Positions 1 to 8,028 of a DNA stretch of 64,000 nucleotides are shown piece after piece; positions within the stretch are counted from its first letter, which is position 1, and each line of letters starts with the position of its first letter. The stretch lies in assembly GCF_003024715.1 (NCBI RefSeq), contig NZ_PYLO01000001.1, positions 868,001 to 932,000 on the forward strand, written 5' to 3'. The notes below the pieces were generated by a model. The model saw only the letters and a program-made list of their open reading frames with translations, was not told the DNA's origin and did not search any database. The stretch comes from Clostridium fessum. GTDB taxonomy: Bacteria > Bacillota > Clostridia > Lachnospirales > Lachnospiraceae. Made by a program: the position numbers and the translations under genes.

Positions 1-835
1 GCACCAGAGCATTCTTCTTCCAGATACAGCACCCGGACAGGTAGAACCCTGCATCCTTGAATGCCTTTCTAAAGTTCAGCCCTTCCGTATCTGCATGGAA
101 GATATAGATGGAGCCGTCATCCGCCAGATGCCCGTGCATCTGCTGGAACGCTGCCAGCAGGAACTGGTAGAATTCCGAATCGCCCATGTTGTCGTTCAGG
201 ATCTTGCCAGCCGTTTCTTCCACATCCACGTTATAAGGGGGATCGGAAAGTACCAGATTTGCCTTGGTGCCGTCCATCAGGGTATCGTAGCATTCTGGCT
301 TGGTGGAATCGCCGCACAGAACGATGTGCTTACCCAGATGCCAGAGATCGCCCTCTTTGGAGAAGCTCGGCTGCTTCAGCTCCGATTCCACATCGAAGTC
401 ATCTTCCTTGACCTCCTTGCTGTGGACCTTGTTGAACAGCGTCTCGATCTCCGGCGGTTCAAAACCGGTCTTTCCAAGATCGAAGTTGGAATCCTCAATG
501 TCCTTCAAAAGATCAGCCAGCAGGGAATCATCCCATGCACCCGTGATCTTGTTGAGTGCGATATTCAGGGCCTTCTCCCTGGTCTTGTCGATGTCCACCA
601 CCGCGCAAGGTACTTCGGTGTAGCCCAGCTCCATCGCTACTGTCAGTCTCTGGTGACCACCGATAATCGTCATGTCGGCATTGACCACCAAAGGATCTGC
701 GAAGCCGAACTCCGTAATGGAGTTCTTGATTTTCTCGTACTCTTTATCCCCCGGCTTCAGCTTTTTCCGGGGATTGTATGCAGCCGGCTTGAGTACGGAC
801 ACCGGCAGCATCTTCAGTTCAGCAGTCGCTTTCAT
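1..835 (-). CDS. ParB-like/DNA methylase fusion (partial, 3' end off window)
   Basis: Phage-type DNA methyltransferase joined to an N-terminal ParB/sulfiredoxin-like domain. The ATG at 835 follows AGGAGG. Residues 1 to about 90 are the ParB-like part, with NPRK and then IIGGHQRL, the ParB-type catalytic or NTP-binding motif. From about residue 150 the methylase part begins, with a GDS motif and DPPY, the catalytic motif of N6-adenine or N4-cytosine amino-methylases. The gene runs off the left edge without a stop, so the C-terminal half is not seen. It is last in the visible minus-strand phage operon and shares the region with a SAM synthetase gene that could supply its cofactor. Proteins of this layout are common in Firmicutes prophages next to terminase genes. 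The target base and site cannot be told from the sequence. Confidence 0.9.
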   Translation of the reverse strand, partial: MKATAELKMLPVSVLKPAAYNPRKKLKPGDKEYEKIKNSITEFGFADPLVVNADMTIIGGHQRLTVAMELGYTEVPCAVVDIDKTREKALNIALNKITGAWDDSLLADLLKDIEDSNFDLGKTGFEPPEIETLFNKVHSKEVKEDDFDVESELKQPSFSKEGDLWHLGKHIVLCGDSTKPECYDTLMDGTKANLVLSDPPYNVDVEETAGKILNDNMGDSEFYQFLLAAFQQMHGHLADDGSIYIFHADTEGLNFRKAFKDAGFYLSGCCIWKKNALV

Positions 836-851
836 GTAGGTTCCTCCTAAT

Positions 852-1079
852 TCAGATTCCCATGCGAATGACCCCTGAAAACGGCACGAAAAAGGAGCCG
901 AACAAAAAGCCCGACTCTATTTCATCTCCATCTTCCTGCGGCTGTTCAGCCATCTCGCACCATTCCGGGTTTTCCCCATTCACAGATGCCAAGACCTTAT
1001 CTTCCGCATCGTCAATCGCATGTACACAGATACCCCCGGTGTTGAACATCGGATACACACCGATAATTTTCTTACTCAC
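852..1079 (-). CDS. small conserved phage protein, GTG start
   Basis: A 75-residue protein with no recognised function. I place the start at the GTG at 1079, which lies inside the last codons of the upstream zinc-ribbon gene (overlap 1072 to 1079). The AGGAG just before the GTG is formed by that gene's own end, which implies translational coupling. The protein begins VSKKIIGVYPMF, has an acidic middle (EQPQEDGDEIE) and a hydrophobic end (GFLFGSFFVPF). A longer reading to 1301 exists, but there it only shadows the zinc-ribbon gene in another frame. Its position in the operon suggests an early phage accessory protein. The function is unknown. Confidence 0.6.
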   Translation of the reverse strand: MSKKIIGVYPMFNTGGICVHAIDDAEDKVLASVNGENPEWCEMAEQPQEDGDEIESGFLFGSFFVPFSGVIRMGI

Positions 1080-1371
1080 TCCTGTTCGCCTCCTTCTTCC
1101 TGCCCCGATTGGCACAAGCCCGACTGCAATATTTTCGTTCCAGTCCGTACTGATGCCGGTAGGAAAACTCTCTGCCGCACACCGGACAGATCTTTGACCG
1201 CACTGTTCTCCAGTTTTCCGGCTTTGGGTGGGTGTTGTTCCATCTTGACCGGCATTCTGGTGAGCAAAACTTTCTCGGTCTGCCTTTATGATTCGGTACA
1301 ATGGCTGTACCGCACTGAGGGCAGAAGGAAAAAGCCATGTCCTTGATCATCTCAGCCGTGTAATCATCCAT
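1072..1371 (-). CDS. double zinc-ribbon phage protein
   Basis: A 99-residue protein with two treble-clef or ribbon-like Cys clusters. The first is CPQC at about residues 17 to 20 with CSPEC at about 36 to 40, and the second is CPVC followed by CSRAC towards the C-terminus. The spacing strongly suggests two bound zinc ions and a nucleic-acid-binding or protein-binding role. Basic residues follow the second cluster (RGRKKEANR). Its end overlaps the start of the next small gene by 8 bases. It resembles small zinc-finger proteins carried in Clostridia phage replication modules. No enzymatic motif is visible, so a regulatory or structural role is inferred only from the Cys pattern. Confidence 0.65.
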   Translation of the reverse strand: MDDYTAEMIKDMAFSFCPQCGTAIVPNHKGRPRKFCSPECRSRWNNTHPKPENWRTVRSKICPVCGREFSYRHQYGLERKYCSRACANRGRKKEANRSE

Positions 1372-1772
1372 CTGTCCTCACCATCCTCTCATTTTTCGCC
1401 GTTTCTGCGGCGGTTTCTTAGAAAAATCTCATAATTCATGCGAAAAGGGGCGAAGTGGAAATCGGCACTGTCCCGCCCGGTTGAATTGTTGTTGCGGCGG
1501 CCGATTTTCGCTCGCCCTCGCTCCTCCCGGAACAAGCTAAAATGTGCGAAAGCTCCCTGTTTTCGAGAAGTTTCACACACTTTGGTTCATTTCGGGGAAA
1601 AAGAATGGCACCGAAACCGAAGCTCCGATGCCTGTACATTTTCCTGTTTCATTTTGCGCCGTTAATCCTCTGACCCCCGGCCTATGAATTTTGCGGTTTT
1701 TCACAGAAAAGGGCGCACCGGTCTCCGTGTGACTTCACCGTAGAGAAGTGACCCCGGCCCCCGGCGGGGGTG
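1372..1772. other. intergenic stretch with GC hairpin
   Basis: About 400 bases without a convincing gene. Short open frames exist on both strands but have no good ribosome binding site and overlap each other. A very GC-rich hairpin (CCCCC, 3-base loop, GGGGG, 1758 to 1770) sits directly behind the HNH gene stop. It may slow or end transcription, but there is no T-run after it. The rest shows nothing I can name. Confidence 0.45.
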
Positions 1773-2132
1773 TCAGTAGGTGTAGGTCGGGTTGATGTCT
1801 TCGGTCAGCGTCTTCTTATCGTGACAACTCTTGCAGAGAGACTGCCAGTTGTTCTGATCCCAGAAAAGTTTCTGATCACCACGGTGTGGAATGATGTGAT
1901 CCACAACCGTTGCCCGGACGTACTTGCCCTGCTTGGCACACTGCACACAGAGCGGATGAGCTTCGAGATACGACTTCCGGGCTTTCTGCCAACGTCTGTT
2001 GTATCCACGCTTCGCTGCCGGGCGGGTCACCTCTGGATGGAGAGGCAGGTGCTTCTCACAGTAGAGCCGGCCGGCTTCCACCAGCTCTGGGCAGCCGGGG
2101 TGATGGCACGGTGTCTTTGGTCTGTATGGCAT
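1773..2132 (-). CDS. HNH endonuclease (phage)
   Basis: A 119-residue HNH nuclease. An N-terminal zinc-binding part has CHHPGC and CEKH. The HNH core follows: CVQC, then VVDHIIPHRGD (first catalytic His), NWQSLCKSCHDKKT (Asn, Cys pair and final His). This is the usual size and layout of HNH proteins encoded beside phage terminases, where they help in DNA packaging or cutting. The start at 2132 lies 3 bases behind the stop of the upstream SAM synthetase gene, so both are probably translated from one message. The GC-rich hairpin at 1758 to 1770 follows directly. The family call is secure; the in vivo cutting role is inferred from family knowledge. Confidence 0.9.
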   Translation of the reverse strand: MPYRPKTPCHHPGCPELVEAGRLYCEKHLPLHPEVTRPAAKRGYNRRWQKARKSYLEAHPLCVQCAKQGKYVRATVVDHIIPHRGDQKLFWDQNNWQSLCKSCHDKKTLTEDINPTYTY

Positions 2133-2135
2133 GGG

Positions 2136-3203
2136 TCAGTCCTCCCACGGAAGACCAGCCTTACCGAAGTGACCGTAAGCACTGACCTTGTTGTAGTCTA
2201 CATCCAGCAGTCCCAGACGCTGGATGATCCCCTGCGGGGTCAGATCGTAGCTGTCATGGACATAGGCTTCGATGAAGTCAATGGACTGGTGTTCCGTACC
2301 GAAGCACTCCACCGACACCCCCACCGGCTGCACCACGCCGATAGCGTAAGCCAGCTGGACTTCGCACTTGTCAGCGTAGCCCGCCTGCACGATGTCCTTG
2401 GCAATCTTCCTCGCCATGTATGCTGCGGAACGGTCTACCTTGGTGGGATCTTTACCGCTCAGAGCGCCACCACCCATGCGACCGATACCGCCGTAGGTAT
2501 CGCACGCCAGCTTTCGGCCAGTTACACCACAGTCGGCGTAGCTGCCGCCCAGCACGAAACGACCGGTCGGATTGACGAGCTTCGTAAAGTCACCGTCCAG
2601 ACCGTATTCGCAGGCGGCCAATACCATCATGGATTCGATGATGTGCCGGAAGTCGCTGACCTCCACATCCGGGCTATGCTGCACGGAACAGAGGAAGGTG
2701 GTGATACGACCGGTGTCGTAATCGTAGCTGACCTGTGCCTTGGCATCTGCACGGAACATCTTAGACGGATGGTTCTTCAGCAGTTGCAGGAACTTGGTAG
2801 CGACCATATACGGGATCGGCATCTGCTCTGCCGTCTCGTTGGTGGCGTAGCCATACATGATTCCCTGGTCACCGGCACCGCCCTTATCCACACCCAGTGC
2901 AATATCCGGGGACTGCTTGTCCACCAGAATGCCGATGCGAAGAAGCTCGGTCAAGTTCCAGCCCAGCTTTTCAGCACCGATGCGGTTGAACACATCGTGG
3001 ACAATCTGCTGATAGTTTGGCCGGTAATCGGTGGTGACCTCGCCGGCAATAAAGAGCTGACTCTTTTTCAGCAGACACTCAATCGCCACACGGGCGTTCC
3101 TGTCATGCTGAAGAATGTCGGTCGCAATGGCATCTGCAATCTGGTCACAGATCTTATCGGGATGGCCATTGCTGACCTGTTCACAGGTGATAATCTTACT
3201 CAT
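2136..3203 (-). CDS. metK: phage-type S-adenosylmethionine synthetase
   Basis: Makes S-adenosylmethionine from methionine and ATP. The family motifs are all present: GHPDKICDQ at about residue 13, GAGDQGIMYGYA in the middle, GGGALSGKDPTKVDRSAAY, and GHFGK near the end. At 355 residues it is shorter than the roughly 390 residues of cellular MetK, as is usual for phage-borne copies; the catalytic motifs are kept. It is likely a second copy, the host having its own elsewhere. It lies between the primase gene (274-base gap holding inverted repeats) and the HNH gene (3-base gap). With the ParB/methylase two genes downstream, a plausible job is to keep SAM high for phage DNA methylation. The enzyme call is certain in family terms; activity is not shown. 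Confidence 0.93.
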   Translation of the reverse strand: MSKIITCEQVSNGHPDKICDQIADAIATDILQHDRNARVAIECLLKKSQLFIAGEVTTDYRPNYQQIVHDVFNRIGAEKLGWNLTELLRIGILVDKQSPDIALGVDKGGAGDQGIMYGYATNETAEQMPIPYMVATKFLQLLKNHPSKMFRADAKAQVSYDYDTGRITTFLCSVQHSPDVEVSDFRHIIESMMVLAACEYGLDGDFTKLVNPTGRFVLGGSYADCGVTGRKLACDTYGGIGRMGGGALSGKDPTKVDRSAAYMARKIAKDIVQAGYADKCEVQLAYAIGVVQPVGVSVECFGTEHQSIDFIEAYVHDSYDLTPQGIIQRLGLLDVDYNKVSAYGHFGKAGLPWED

Positions 3204-3344
3204 GTTCTGTCCTCTCTTTCATGTATCACAAAGCAGGCCGTTTTTGCCCTTGCCCACAAATAGGCTCCCACAAAGACTGCCTGCCCTGTCTCTGTTCATG
3301 GTTTCCGTTCATTCTCTTACTTCCCTTTCTTCTTCTCAACTCAT

Positions 3345-3450
3345 GTAGCATGTAGCAACCATGTAGCTGAATTTTATATAAGAAAGCTATAAAAGAAAGT
3401 AATAATAAAAAAGGTTATGAAATCTCGGCTACAAACCAGCTACATGCTAC
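3345..3450. repeat. paired inverted repeats between primase and SAM synthetase genes
   Basis: Two nested inverted pairs lie in this AT-rich gap. GTAGCATGTAGC at 3345 to 3356 pairs with GCTACATGCTAC at 3439 to 3450. CATGTAGCTG at 3360 to 3369 pairs with CAGCTACATG at 3438 to 3447. The related word TAGC(A)TG recurs in both arms, and the middle is almost pure A/T. This could be binding sites for a regulator or replication initiator, or a large RNA hairpin. The function is not determined. Confidence 0.5.
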
Positions 3451-3477
3451 AAAGCACCCAAAATCAGACAAAATAGG

Positions 3478-5907
3478 TCACAAAAGACTGTCCTTTGGCT
3501 TATATGCATCCTGTACCGTCAGGTCTTCCGCTCCAGCTTCTACTTCCTTGAACTTGCAGTCCATGATCAGCGTAGTCTGTCCGCCACCGCCTTTGGGGCG
3601 CTTTCGGACCACTTTGAAATGCACGCCGATAGCATTTTTAAAGTTCTTCTGATTCTCTGAGGAATACCCGTTCTCCTCACACCACTTTGTGTACAGCTGG
3701 TATGCTGCTGCCGTCCGAAGTTCCGACCCATCCTCTTTTTCAAGCCACGCCTCAATGAACTGCCCGATCCAATCAGAATCATCCTTGTAATCTTCCGTGG
3801 CTTTCGTGACAGCCTGCGGAAGTTCCAAACCCCGCTGGCAGAACTTTTTGTACCCTTCCAGACACCAGTTAAAAATACCTGACAGGTTCTCTGGCTTCGC
3901 AAACTGCCCCTTCAGCCCCTGGTCCTGTTCTCCCTCTTCAAAGTGACGGTTAAACGGGATGATCTTCAGTCGGCCGGATTGGAACAAGGTCATATCATTG
4001 ACATTAGGCAGGTAGTTCGTATTGATAAAAATCTTGAACACCGGCACAAAATCAAAGCTGTTCTCATTTAGGAATCGGGCGTTGATGGTATCGTTGCCGG
4101 TCATTCTTTTTACGAGAGCTGCATTAAATGTGATCTTCTTCTCCGGCTCAGAGATATTTACAAATCTGGAGCCGACCAGACGAGCCACTTCTTCCGAAGG
4201 TCCGCCTGTGTTCCCACCACGGAATTTAGCTGCCAGCATATCCGGATTCGATGTCTTTCCATAGTCGCCCATGATCTTCAGGAAGGTTTCCATTGCAGTG
4301 CCTTTGCCGTTTCGGGAAGTGGCACCGTAAAGGATAAACATACACTCCTGCGAGGTATCTCCTGTCAGGGCGTATCCCAAAGAACGCTGAAGGAAGTCTG
4401 CCAGATCTGCATCTCCACACATGACCTCCTTGATAAACGAGTGCCAGCGTGGACAGTCTGCATCCGGGTCATAGGTAATACCGGATTCCATTGTGAGATA
4501 ATCCTCCGGCCGATGTTCCCTGAATTCCAGTGTCCTCATATCCAACGTTCCATTTTTGCAGTTGAAGAAATACTTGTTCCTGTCAAATGCCTGCATGGAG
4601 ATCGGATACACGGACATGGCATCTCTTAGCATTGTTTCCCGATTCTTACGCAGCTGCAGTTTTCGGACACGGTCGATGAACCGCTTCCTGGCATCCTCTT
4701 CGGTGATCGTCAAAGCAAACACATACAGCTTGTCAGCCAGCAGCTTTGCCAGTTCCGATACCTTGAGATTGCCTTTGTCCGGCCGCCAGACAGAGCCGTC
4801 ATAGACATACCAGCCTTTACGCTCACTGTTGTACCGGGCGATCTGCTTGAAATAATCCGCAAACATATTGCCCATGCCGATCTCATTTCGGCCATACCGG
4901 GAATTTGTGTGCGGTGCCATTTCTTCCAGCGTGATCGTGATCTTGGTAAGATCCGGCTGGAATTCGATATAGTCATCCTCATCCAGCTTGGAAAACTCTT
5001 CATCCACAATATCCTGTGCGTTGACCGGCATATAGATGGCCGCACAGGTATTGACCGTATTGCGGATAGAGATTGCACCATAAGTTGAACCAGCCTGCTT
5101 GCGGTCCCACTTGTCACGCATCAGACCGGAAGTACGGAAGATACGGTCCATCTGCTCCTCATCACAGCCACACCAGAATGCCAGAATAGACAGCAATGCC
5201 ATATCTGCATCCGACTGGCTGCCGTAGAGGTCTTCCCAGTCACCGGCAAAGAGTTTTTTGAACTTCTCCGAGTTGCTGGCTTCGTTGGCGTGTGCGATGA
5301 CAGCCTCATCATCCAGGTACGAATGGTGCTGGAAATGTGTCTGCTGCACCTGCTTGTTTCGCTTCATCAGCGTGTCCAGCAGTGTTGTCATTGCCGTTTC
5401 ATCGTTCGGGATCTCACCTGTGCGGTAAACATCTCCCGTTACGGTGACGAAGCGGTTTGTCGCACCGGGCATATACACTTCCAGACCCTTGCTACGGTTG
5501 TTGATGTAGTAGACCGTCTTGTCGTAGACGTAGTCTTCCGGCACACAAAAGAAACCTCGCAATCCTTTCCCGGATGGAGATTTTTCCACGTAAGCCGTAG
5601 AAAAGATGGAAAGGACGGTATCCGCCGTATCGTTCAGCGTACCGTCCTCCCGGATACAATGGTCGATATCAAAAGCTCCGATTCCGTTGCCAACAGCAAT
5701 ACCGATACCGTCATAGCCGCCCATTGCATAAGTGACAAGGGTATTCTTGAAATCTGAGAATGTACGCAGGTCATTGATCCTTGCCCGTTCCCCCGTTGCC
5801 GGGTTAAATGGCATCTTGGTCTTCTGGCCATTGCGCTTTTCAAACTTCCAGACACAGAAGCTGCAGGTCGTTTTCAGCTTGCCCGGAATGTTCTTGATGT
5901 CCATCAT
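3478..5907 (-). CDS. P4-type primase/helicase
   Basis: An 809-residue replication protein of the phage/plasmid primase P4 family. The N-terminal third is a primase-polymerase-like domain, with GIAVGNGIGAFDIDHC as the acidic site and SPSGKGLRGFF. A central linker region follows. The C-terminal half is a superfamily 3 helicase, with Walker A GATSRNGKGT near residue 540 and then the conserved VNISEPEKK and INTNYLP stretches. I start at the first of two ATGs at 5907, 7 bases behind GGGAGG; its ATGA overlaps the stop of the MazF-like gene. It would unwind and prime element DNA, acting with the family A polymerase upstream in the operon. Proteins of this kind are standard in Firmicutes prophages and satellites. 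Confidence 0.9.
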   Translation of the reverse strand: MMDIKNIPGKLKTTCSFCVWKFEKRNGQKTKMPFNPATGERARINDLRTFSDFKNTLVTYAMGGYDGIGIAVGNGIGAFDIDHCIREDGTLNDTADTVLSIFSTAYVEKSPSGKGLRGFFCVPEDYVYDKTVYYINNRSKGLEVYMPGATNRFVTVTGDVYRTGEIPNDETAMTTLLDTLMKRNKQVQQTHFQHHSYLDDEAVIAHANEASNSEKFKKLFAGDWEDLYGSQSDADMALLSILAFWCGCDEEQMDRIFRTSGLMRDKWDRKQAGSTYGAISIRNTVNTCAAIYMPVNAQDIVDEEFSKLDEDDYIEFQPDLTKITITLEEMAPHTNSRYGRNEIGMGNMFADYFKQIARYNSERKGWYVYDGSVWRPDKGNLKVSELAKLLADKLYVFALTITEEDARKRFIDRVRKLQLRKNRETMLRDAMSVYPISMQAFDRNKYFFNCKNGTLDMRTLEFREHRPEDYLTMESGITYDPDADCPRWHSFIKEVMCGDADLADFLQRSLGYALTGDTSQECMFILYGATSRNGKGTAMETFLKIMGDYGKTSNPDMLAAKFRGGNTGGPSEEVARLVGSRFVNISEPEKKITFNAALVKRMTGNDTINARFLNENSFDFVPVFKIFINTNYLPNVNDMTLFQSGRLKIIPFNRHFEEGEQDQGLKGQFAKPENLSGIFNWCLEGYKKFCQRGLELPQAVTKATEDYKDDSDWIGQFIEAWLEKEDGSELRTAAAYQLYTKWCEENGYSSENQKNFKNAIGVHFKVVRKRPKGGGGQTTLIMDCKFKEVEAGAEDLTVQDAYKPKDSLL

Positions 5908-6467
5908 GCCTGCGCCTCCCTTCCCATGCAAGCCTGCATCGCAAACTGCTTTTTAACAGCAGCTTCGATCTCCTGCTTTTTCTTGGCCGAGGTCACACGG
6001 CAGAGCCGGTTGCACAGGACCATCTTGTCAATGGTCGTGATCTGCTCCACCAGCAGAATGGATTCTTCCAGTCCCTCATCCCGGAGCATTTCGCAGTCTC
6101 TCCCGGTGACCGGAATGTGTACCGGCAGCTCCAGCTTCTTCAGCTTGGAACTCATCGGAATCACCGTGATAATCGGAGAATTGCGGTTTGCCATATCGTT
6201 GCTGATAACCAGCACCGGGCGGTTTCCGCTCTGCACCGAAGTACCATAATGATTCCCCAGTTCTGCAAACCAGATTTCATACTGCTTCGGTATCTTTGGT
6301 ACCGGCCATCTGGTAAGCGGCATCTCCTGAATCGGCACTCTATTAGGTGCCGGCTGACAGGAGACTACTGCCCTTTTCTTGGTCTTCCCTCGCTGATTGA
6401 TGTATTTATTAACATGGATTTTCCGTCCATGTGCTGCTGACCGGGCATTCTTTTTCTTTCTCCCCAT
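5904..6467 (-). CDS. MazF/PemK-family toxin domain protein
   Basis: A 187-residue protein. The C-terminal two thirds match the PemK/MazF endoribonuclease fold: YEIWFAELG, then GNRPVLVISND, then ITVIPMSS and the late EQITTIDK motif. MazF enzymes cut mRNA at short sites. The first 60 or so residues form a very basic extension (KKKNARSAAHGRK, KTKKR) not usual for MazF, perhaps for nucleic-acid binding. The ATG at 6467 follows GGAGGTGAG. No antitoxin gene is seen directly upstream; a terminator-like hairpin (6540 to 6584) lies there instead. The stop overlaps the primase start (ATGA), so toxin-like and primase proteins are made together. It may act in phage development rather than as a classical toxin-antitoxin pair. 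Confidence 0.82.
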   Translation of the reverse strand: MGRKKKNARSAAHGRKIHVNKYINQRGKTKKRAVVSCQPAPNRVPIQEMPLTRWPVPKIPKQYEIWFAELGNHYGTSVQSGNRPVLVISNDMANRNSPIITVIPMSSKLKKLELPVHIPVTGRDCEMLRDEGLEESILLVEQITTIDKMVLCNRLCRVTSAKKKQEIEAAVKKQFAMQACMGREAQA

Positions 6468-6539
6468 TGGGATCTCACCTCCAGTTTGATAGCAAAAAGG
6501 CCGCCGAAGATGGAATCCTCATAGCGGTCGTAAATGTAA

Positions 6540-6584
6540 AAAGGCATAAAAACACCGGATGCTTTCCAGTATCTTTATGCCTTT
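6540..6584 (-). terminator. hairpin upstream of the MazF-like gene
   Basis: An 11-base perfect stem (AAAGGCATAAA with TTTATGCCTTT) closes a 23-base loop that can fold further; T residues follow on the minus strand. It lies between the small regulator gene and the MazF-like gene, so it may partly end transcription there. Confidence 0.6.
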
Positions 6585-6677
6585 GTTTTCCTATTTTCCT
6601 AGTTTAAAGTATAGCAAAAAACCGATGTACAGTTAAGAAGGAAAAGTTCAAAAACGGTTCGTTTCCGTTCGTAAAGT

Positions 6678-7124
6678 TCAGTTTTTGCAGAACTTTTTTT
6701 CCAGCTGCCGCATCTGCGCCTTGCTGGAGAAAAGCTCTTCTGAAAACTGCTGCAGCCCGATTTTTTTATGATAAAAGACGGCTGTTTTTCCCATGTGCTT
6801 CCCGTTCTCAAATTCAACCGCTTTCAGCGGAATCCGATCCAGACAGTGCTGTCTCACAACGATCTGCGCCTTACTGTCTTTGATCCGAAACGCCGCTGCA
6901 TCAGCCAGCTTAAGCCACTCTCTTAGAGCTGTATACCTTGCAAGGCTTTCTTCTGCCTGCCGGTCATACATTTCCTTTTCACCCGGATATTTAGAATCCG
7001 CAGCCATTTCAAGATCCTGCCTCCACTGCATTTGTGTTTCCTCCGCCAGCATTTTTACCCTGCTGTATTTCTGGCAGACTTCTTTTGCAAAATCCAACAT
7101 ATCCTCTTCTGTTTCCTGTTTCAT
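6678..7124 (-). CDS. small phage protein, HTH-like
   Basis: A 148-residue protein of unknown function. I start at the ATG at 7124, which has AGGAGG 11 bases upstream; a GTG at 7136 is possible but has no spaced binding site. The N-terminal half is charged and helical, rich in Glu, Lys and Arg. The C-terminal half (RQHCLDRIPLKAVEFENG, then MGKTAVFYHKKIGLQQF) looks like a small helix-turn-helix followed by a helical tail, as in sigma region 4-like phage regulators. It follows the ArpU-like gene after only 8 bases, so the two are one translation unit. A role in late or replication gene control is plausible, inferred from fold and position only. Confidence 0.6.
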   Translation of the reverse strand: MKQETEEDMLDFAKEVCQKYSRVKMLAEETQMQWRQDLEMAADSKYPGEKEMYDRQAEESLARYTALREWLKLADAAAFRIKDSKAQIVVRQHCLDRIPLKAVEFENGKHMGKTAVFYHKKIGLQQFSEELFSSKAQMRQLEKKFCKN

Positions 7125-7132
7125 ATTCCGTA

Positions 7133-7681
7133 TCACCTCCTCTGATAGCGGCCAATTGTGTCGGCCATTCCAATAAGGGCATTTTCTTTCTCCCGGACTA
7201 CCGTTCTCCGGGTCAGCAATTTCCCTTCCGCCCCCGTAATCTCCGACTGCTTCTTCCCATCCACAAACAACTGCTCCGCCACAAGCCGGGTCTGGCCGCG
7301 CAGACTGCGAAGCCCGATCTCAAAGAGTTCGATCTGCTCACAAACCTCATAGTAAGGCTCCAGAAACTGCTCGGTACGCTGTGTCTGTACTTCCCGGTTC
7401 ATGGATGACAGCACCTTATCGCAATTAAGGACCGTGCGTTCCACTGGGTTCGACAAGCCGCTCGTCTGCACCCGTTCGGATTCCTCATGTGCACCCTGCG
7501 ACAACTTGTAAACGATCTCTTCCTTCGTGTAAAACCACGACTTCGATTCTTCATACTGCTGTCGGAGCAGTTCCCGCCTGCGGATCAAACATCGGTAGGA
7601 ATCGGCCAGTTTTTTGACCAGCTCCAGACAATCCACCTGTTCAGGCTTTGTGACAGTTGCCACATTCTTTTCCTCATCCAT
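7133..7681 (-). CDS. ArpU/sigma-like phage regulator
   Basis: A 182-residue protein, largely helical. The C-terminal part (RLVAEQLFVDGKKQSEITGAEG) reads like the sigma region 4 or ArpU-type helix-turn-helix found in Firmicutes phage proteins. The middle holds a run with YEVCEQIELFEIGLRSL. Proteins of this size and place are often annotated as phage transcriptional regulators controlling late genes; that role is known for ArpU relatives and is only inferred here. The gene ends 8 bases before the next small HTH-like gene and begins 35 bases after the preceding small gene, inside the same minus-strand operon. No catalytic motif is seen. Confidence 0.55.
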   Translation of the reverse strand: MDEEKNVATVTKPEQVDCLELVKKLADSYRCLIRRRELLRQQYEESKSWFYTKEEIVYKLSQGAHEESERVQTSGLSNPVERTVLNCDKVLSSMNREVQTQRTEQFLEPYYEVCEQIELFEIGLRSLRGQTRLVAEQLFVDGKKQSEITGAEGKLLTRRTVVREKENALIGMADTIGRYQRR

Positions 7682-7716
7682 AGTTCGTCCTCCTTTCTGA
7701 CCGATTCAATTGGTTT

Positions 7717-8028
7717 TTATCCGGACGCTTTCCCGGTGGCTTTCTTCTTTCGCCGCTTGGCTGCTTCCTGAAGCACCCGCTCCTGCACCCCTTCGATCAG
7801 GCGGTCTGCATCCAGATCTGTAAGCGCCTCATACCACGGAGAGTGAAAGAATCGTTCCAATCTTTCTTTCTCGTGCATCGCATCCCGGTTCTTTGGATTG
7901 GCACCCAGCCGGTGAAGTGCCCGCTTATAATCCTTGACCGCCTGCAGGATGATGGCGTTTGCCAGGTTCTCATAGCAGGCAGTATTTTCACTGACAGCAA
8001 CTTTTGCAGCACTTCTTACTCTGCTCAT
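7717..8028 (-). CDS. small phage protein, unknown
   Basis: A 103-residue basic protein. It has a helical N-terminal half (ENLANAIILQAVKDYKRAL) and ends in a Lys/Arg-rich tail (AKRRKKKATGKASG) typical of nucleic-acid contact. The start at 8028 overlaps the stop of the upstream gene (8025) by an ATGA. It is seen as a conserved unnamed gene in phage replication operons of this type. Function unknown. Confidence 0.6.
   Translation of the reverse strand: MSRVRSAAKVAVSENTACYENLANAIILQAVKDYKRALHRLGANPKNRDAMHEKERLERFFHSPWYEALTDLDADRLIEGVQERVLQEAAKRRKKKATGKASG

Noticed and set aside
852-1301. 149-codon reading of the small gene before the methylase
   Set aside because: The first half is a frame shadow of the zinc-ribbon gene; only the part from GTG 1079 looks real.
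1770-3263. 497-codon open frame on the plus strand
   Set aside because: It lies wholly opposite the HNH and SAM synthetase genes, which have clear motifs; no family features and no good ribosome binding site.
6365-6547. 60-codon frame overlapping the MazF-like gene start
   Set aside because: Its start lies on the hairpin stem edge and more than half of it is MazF DNA in another frame.
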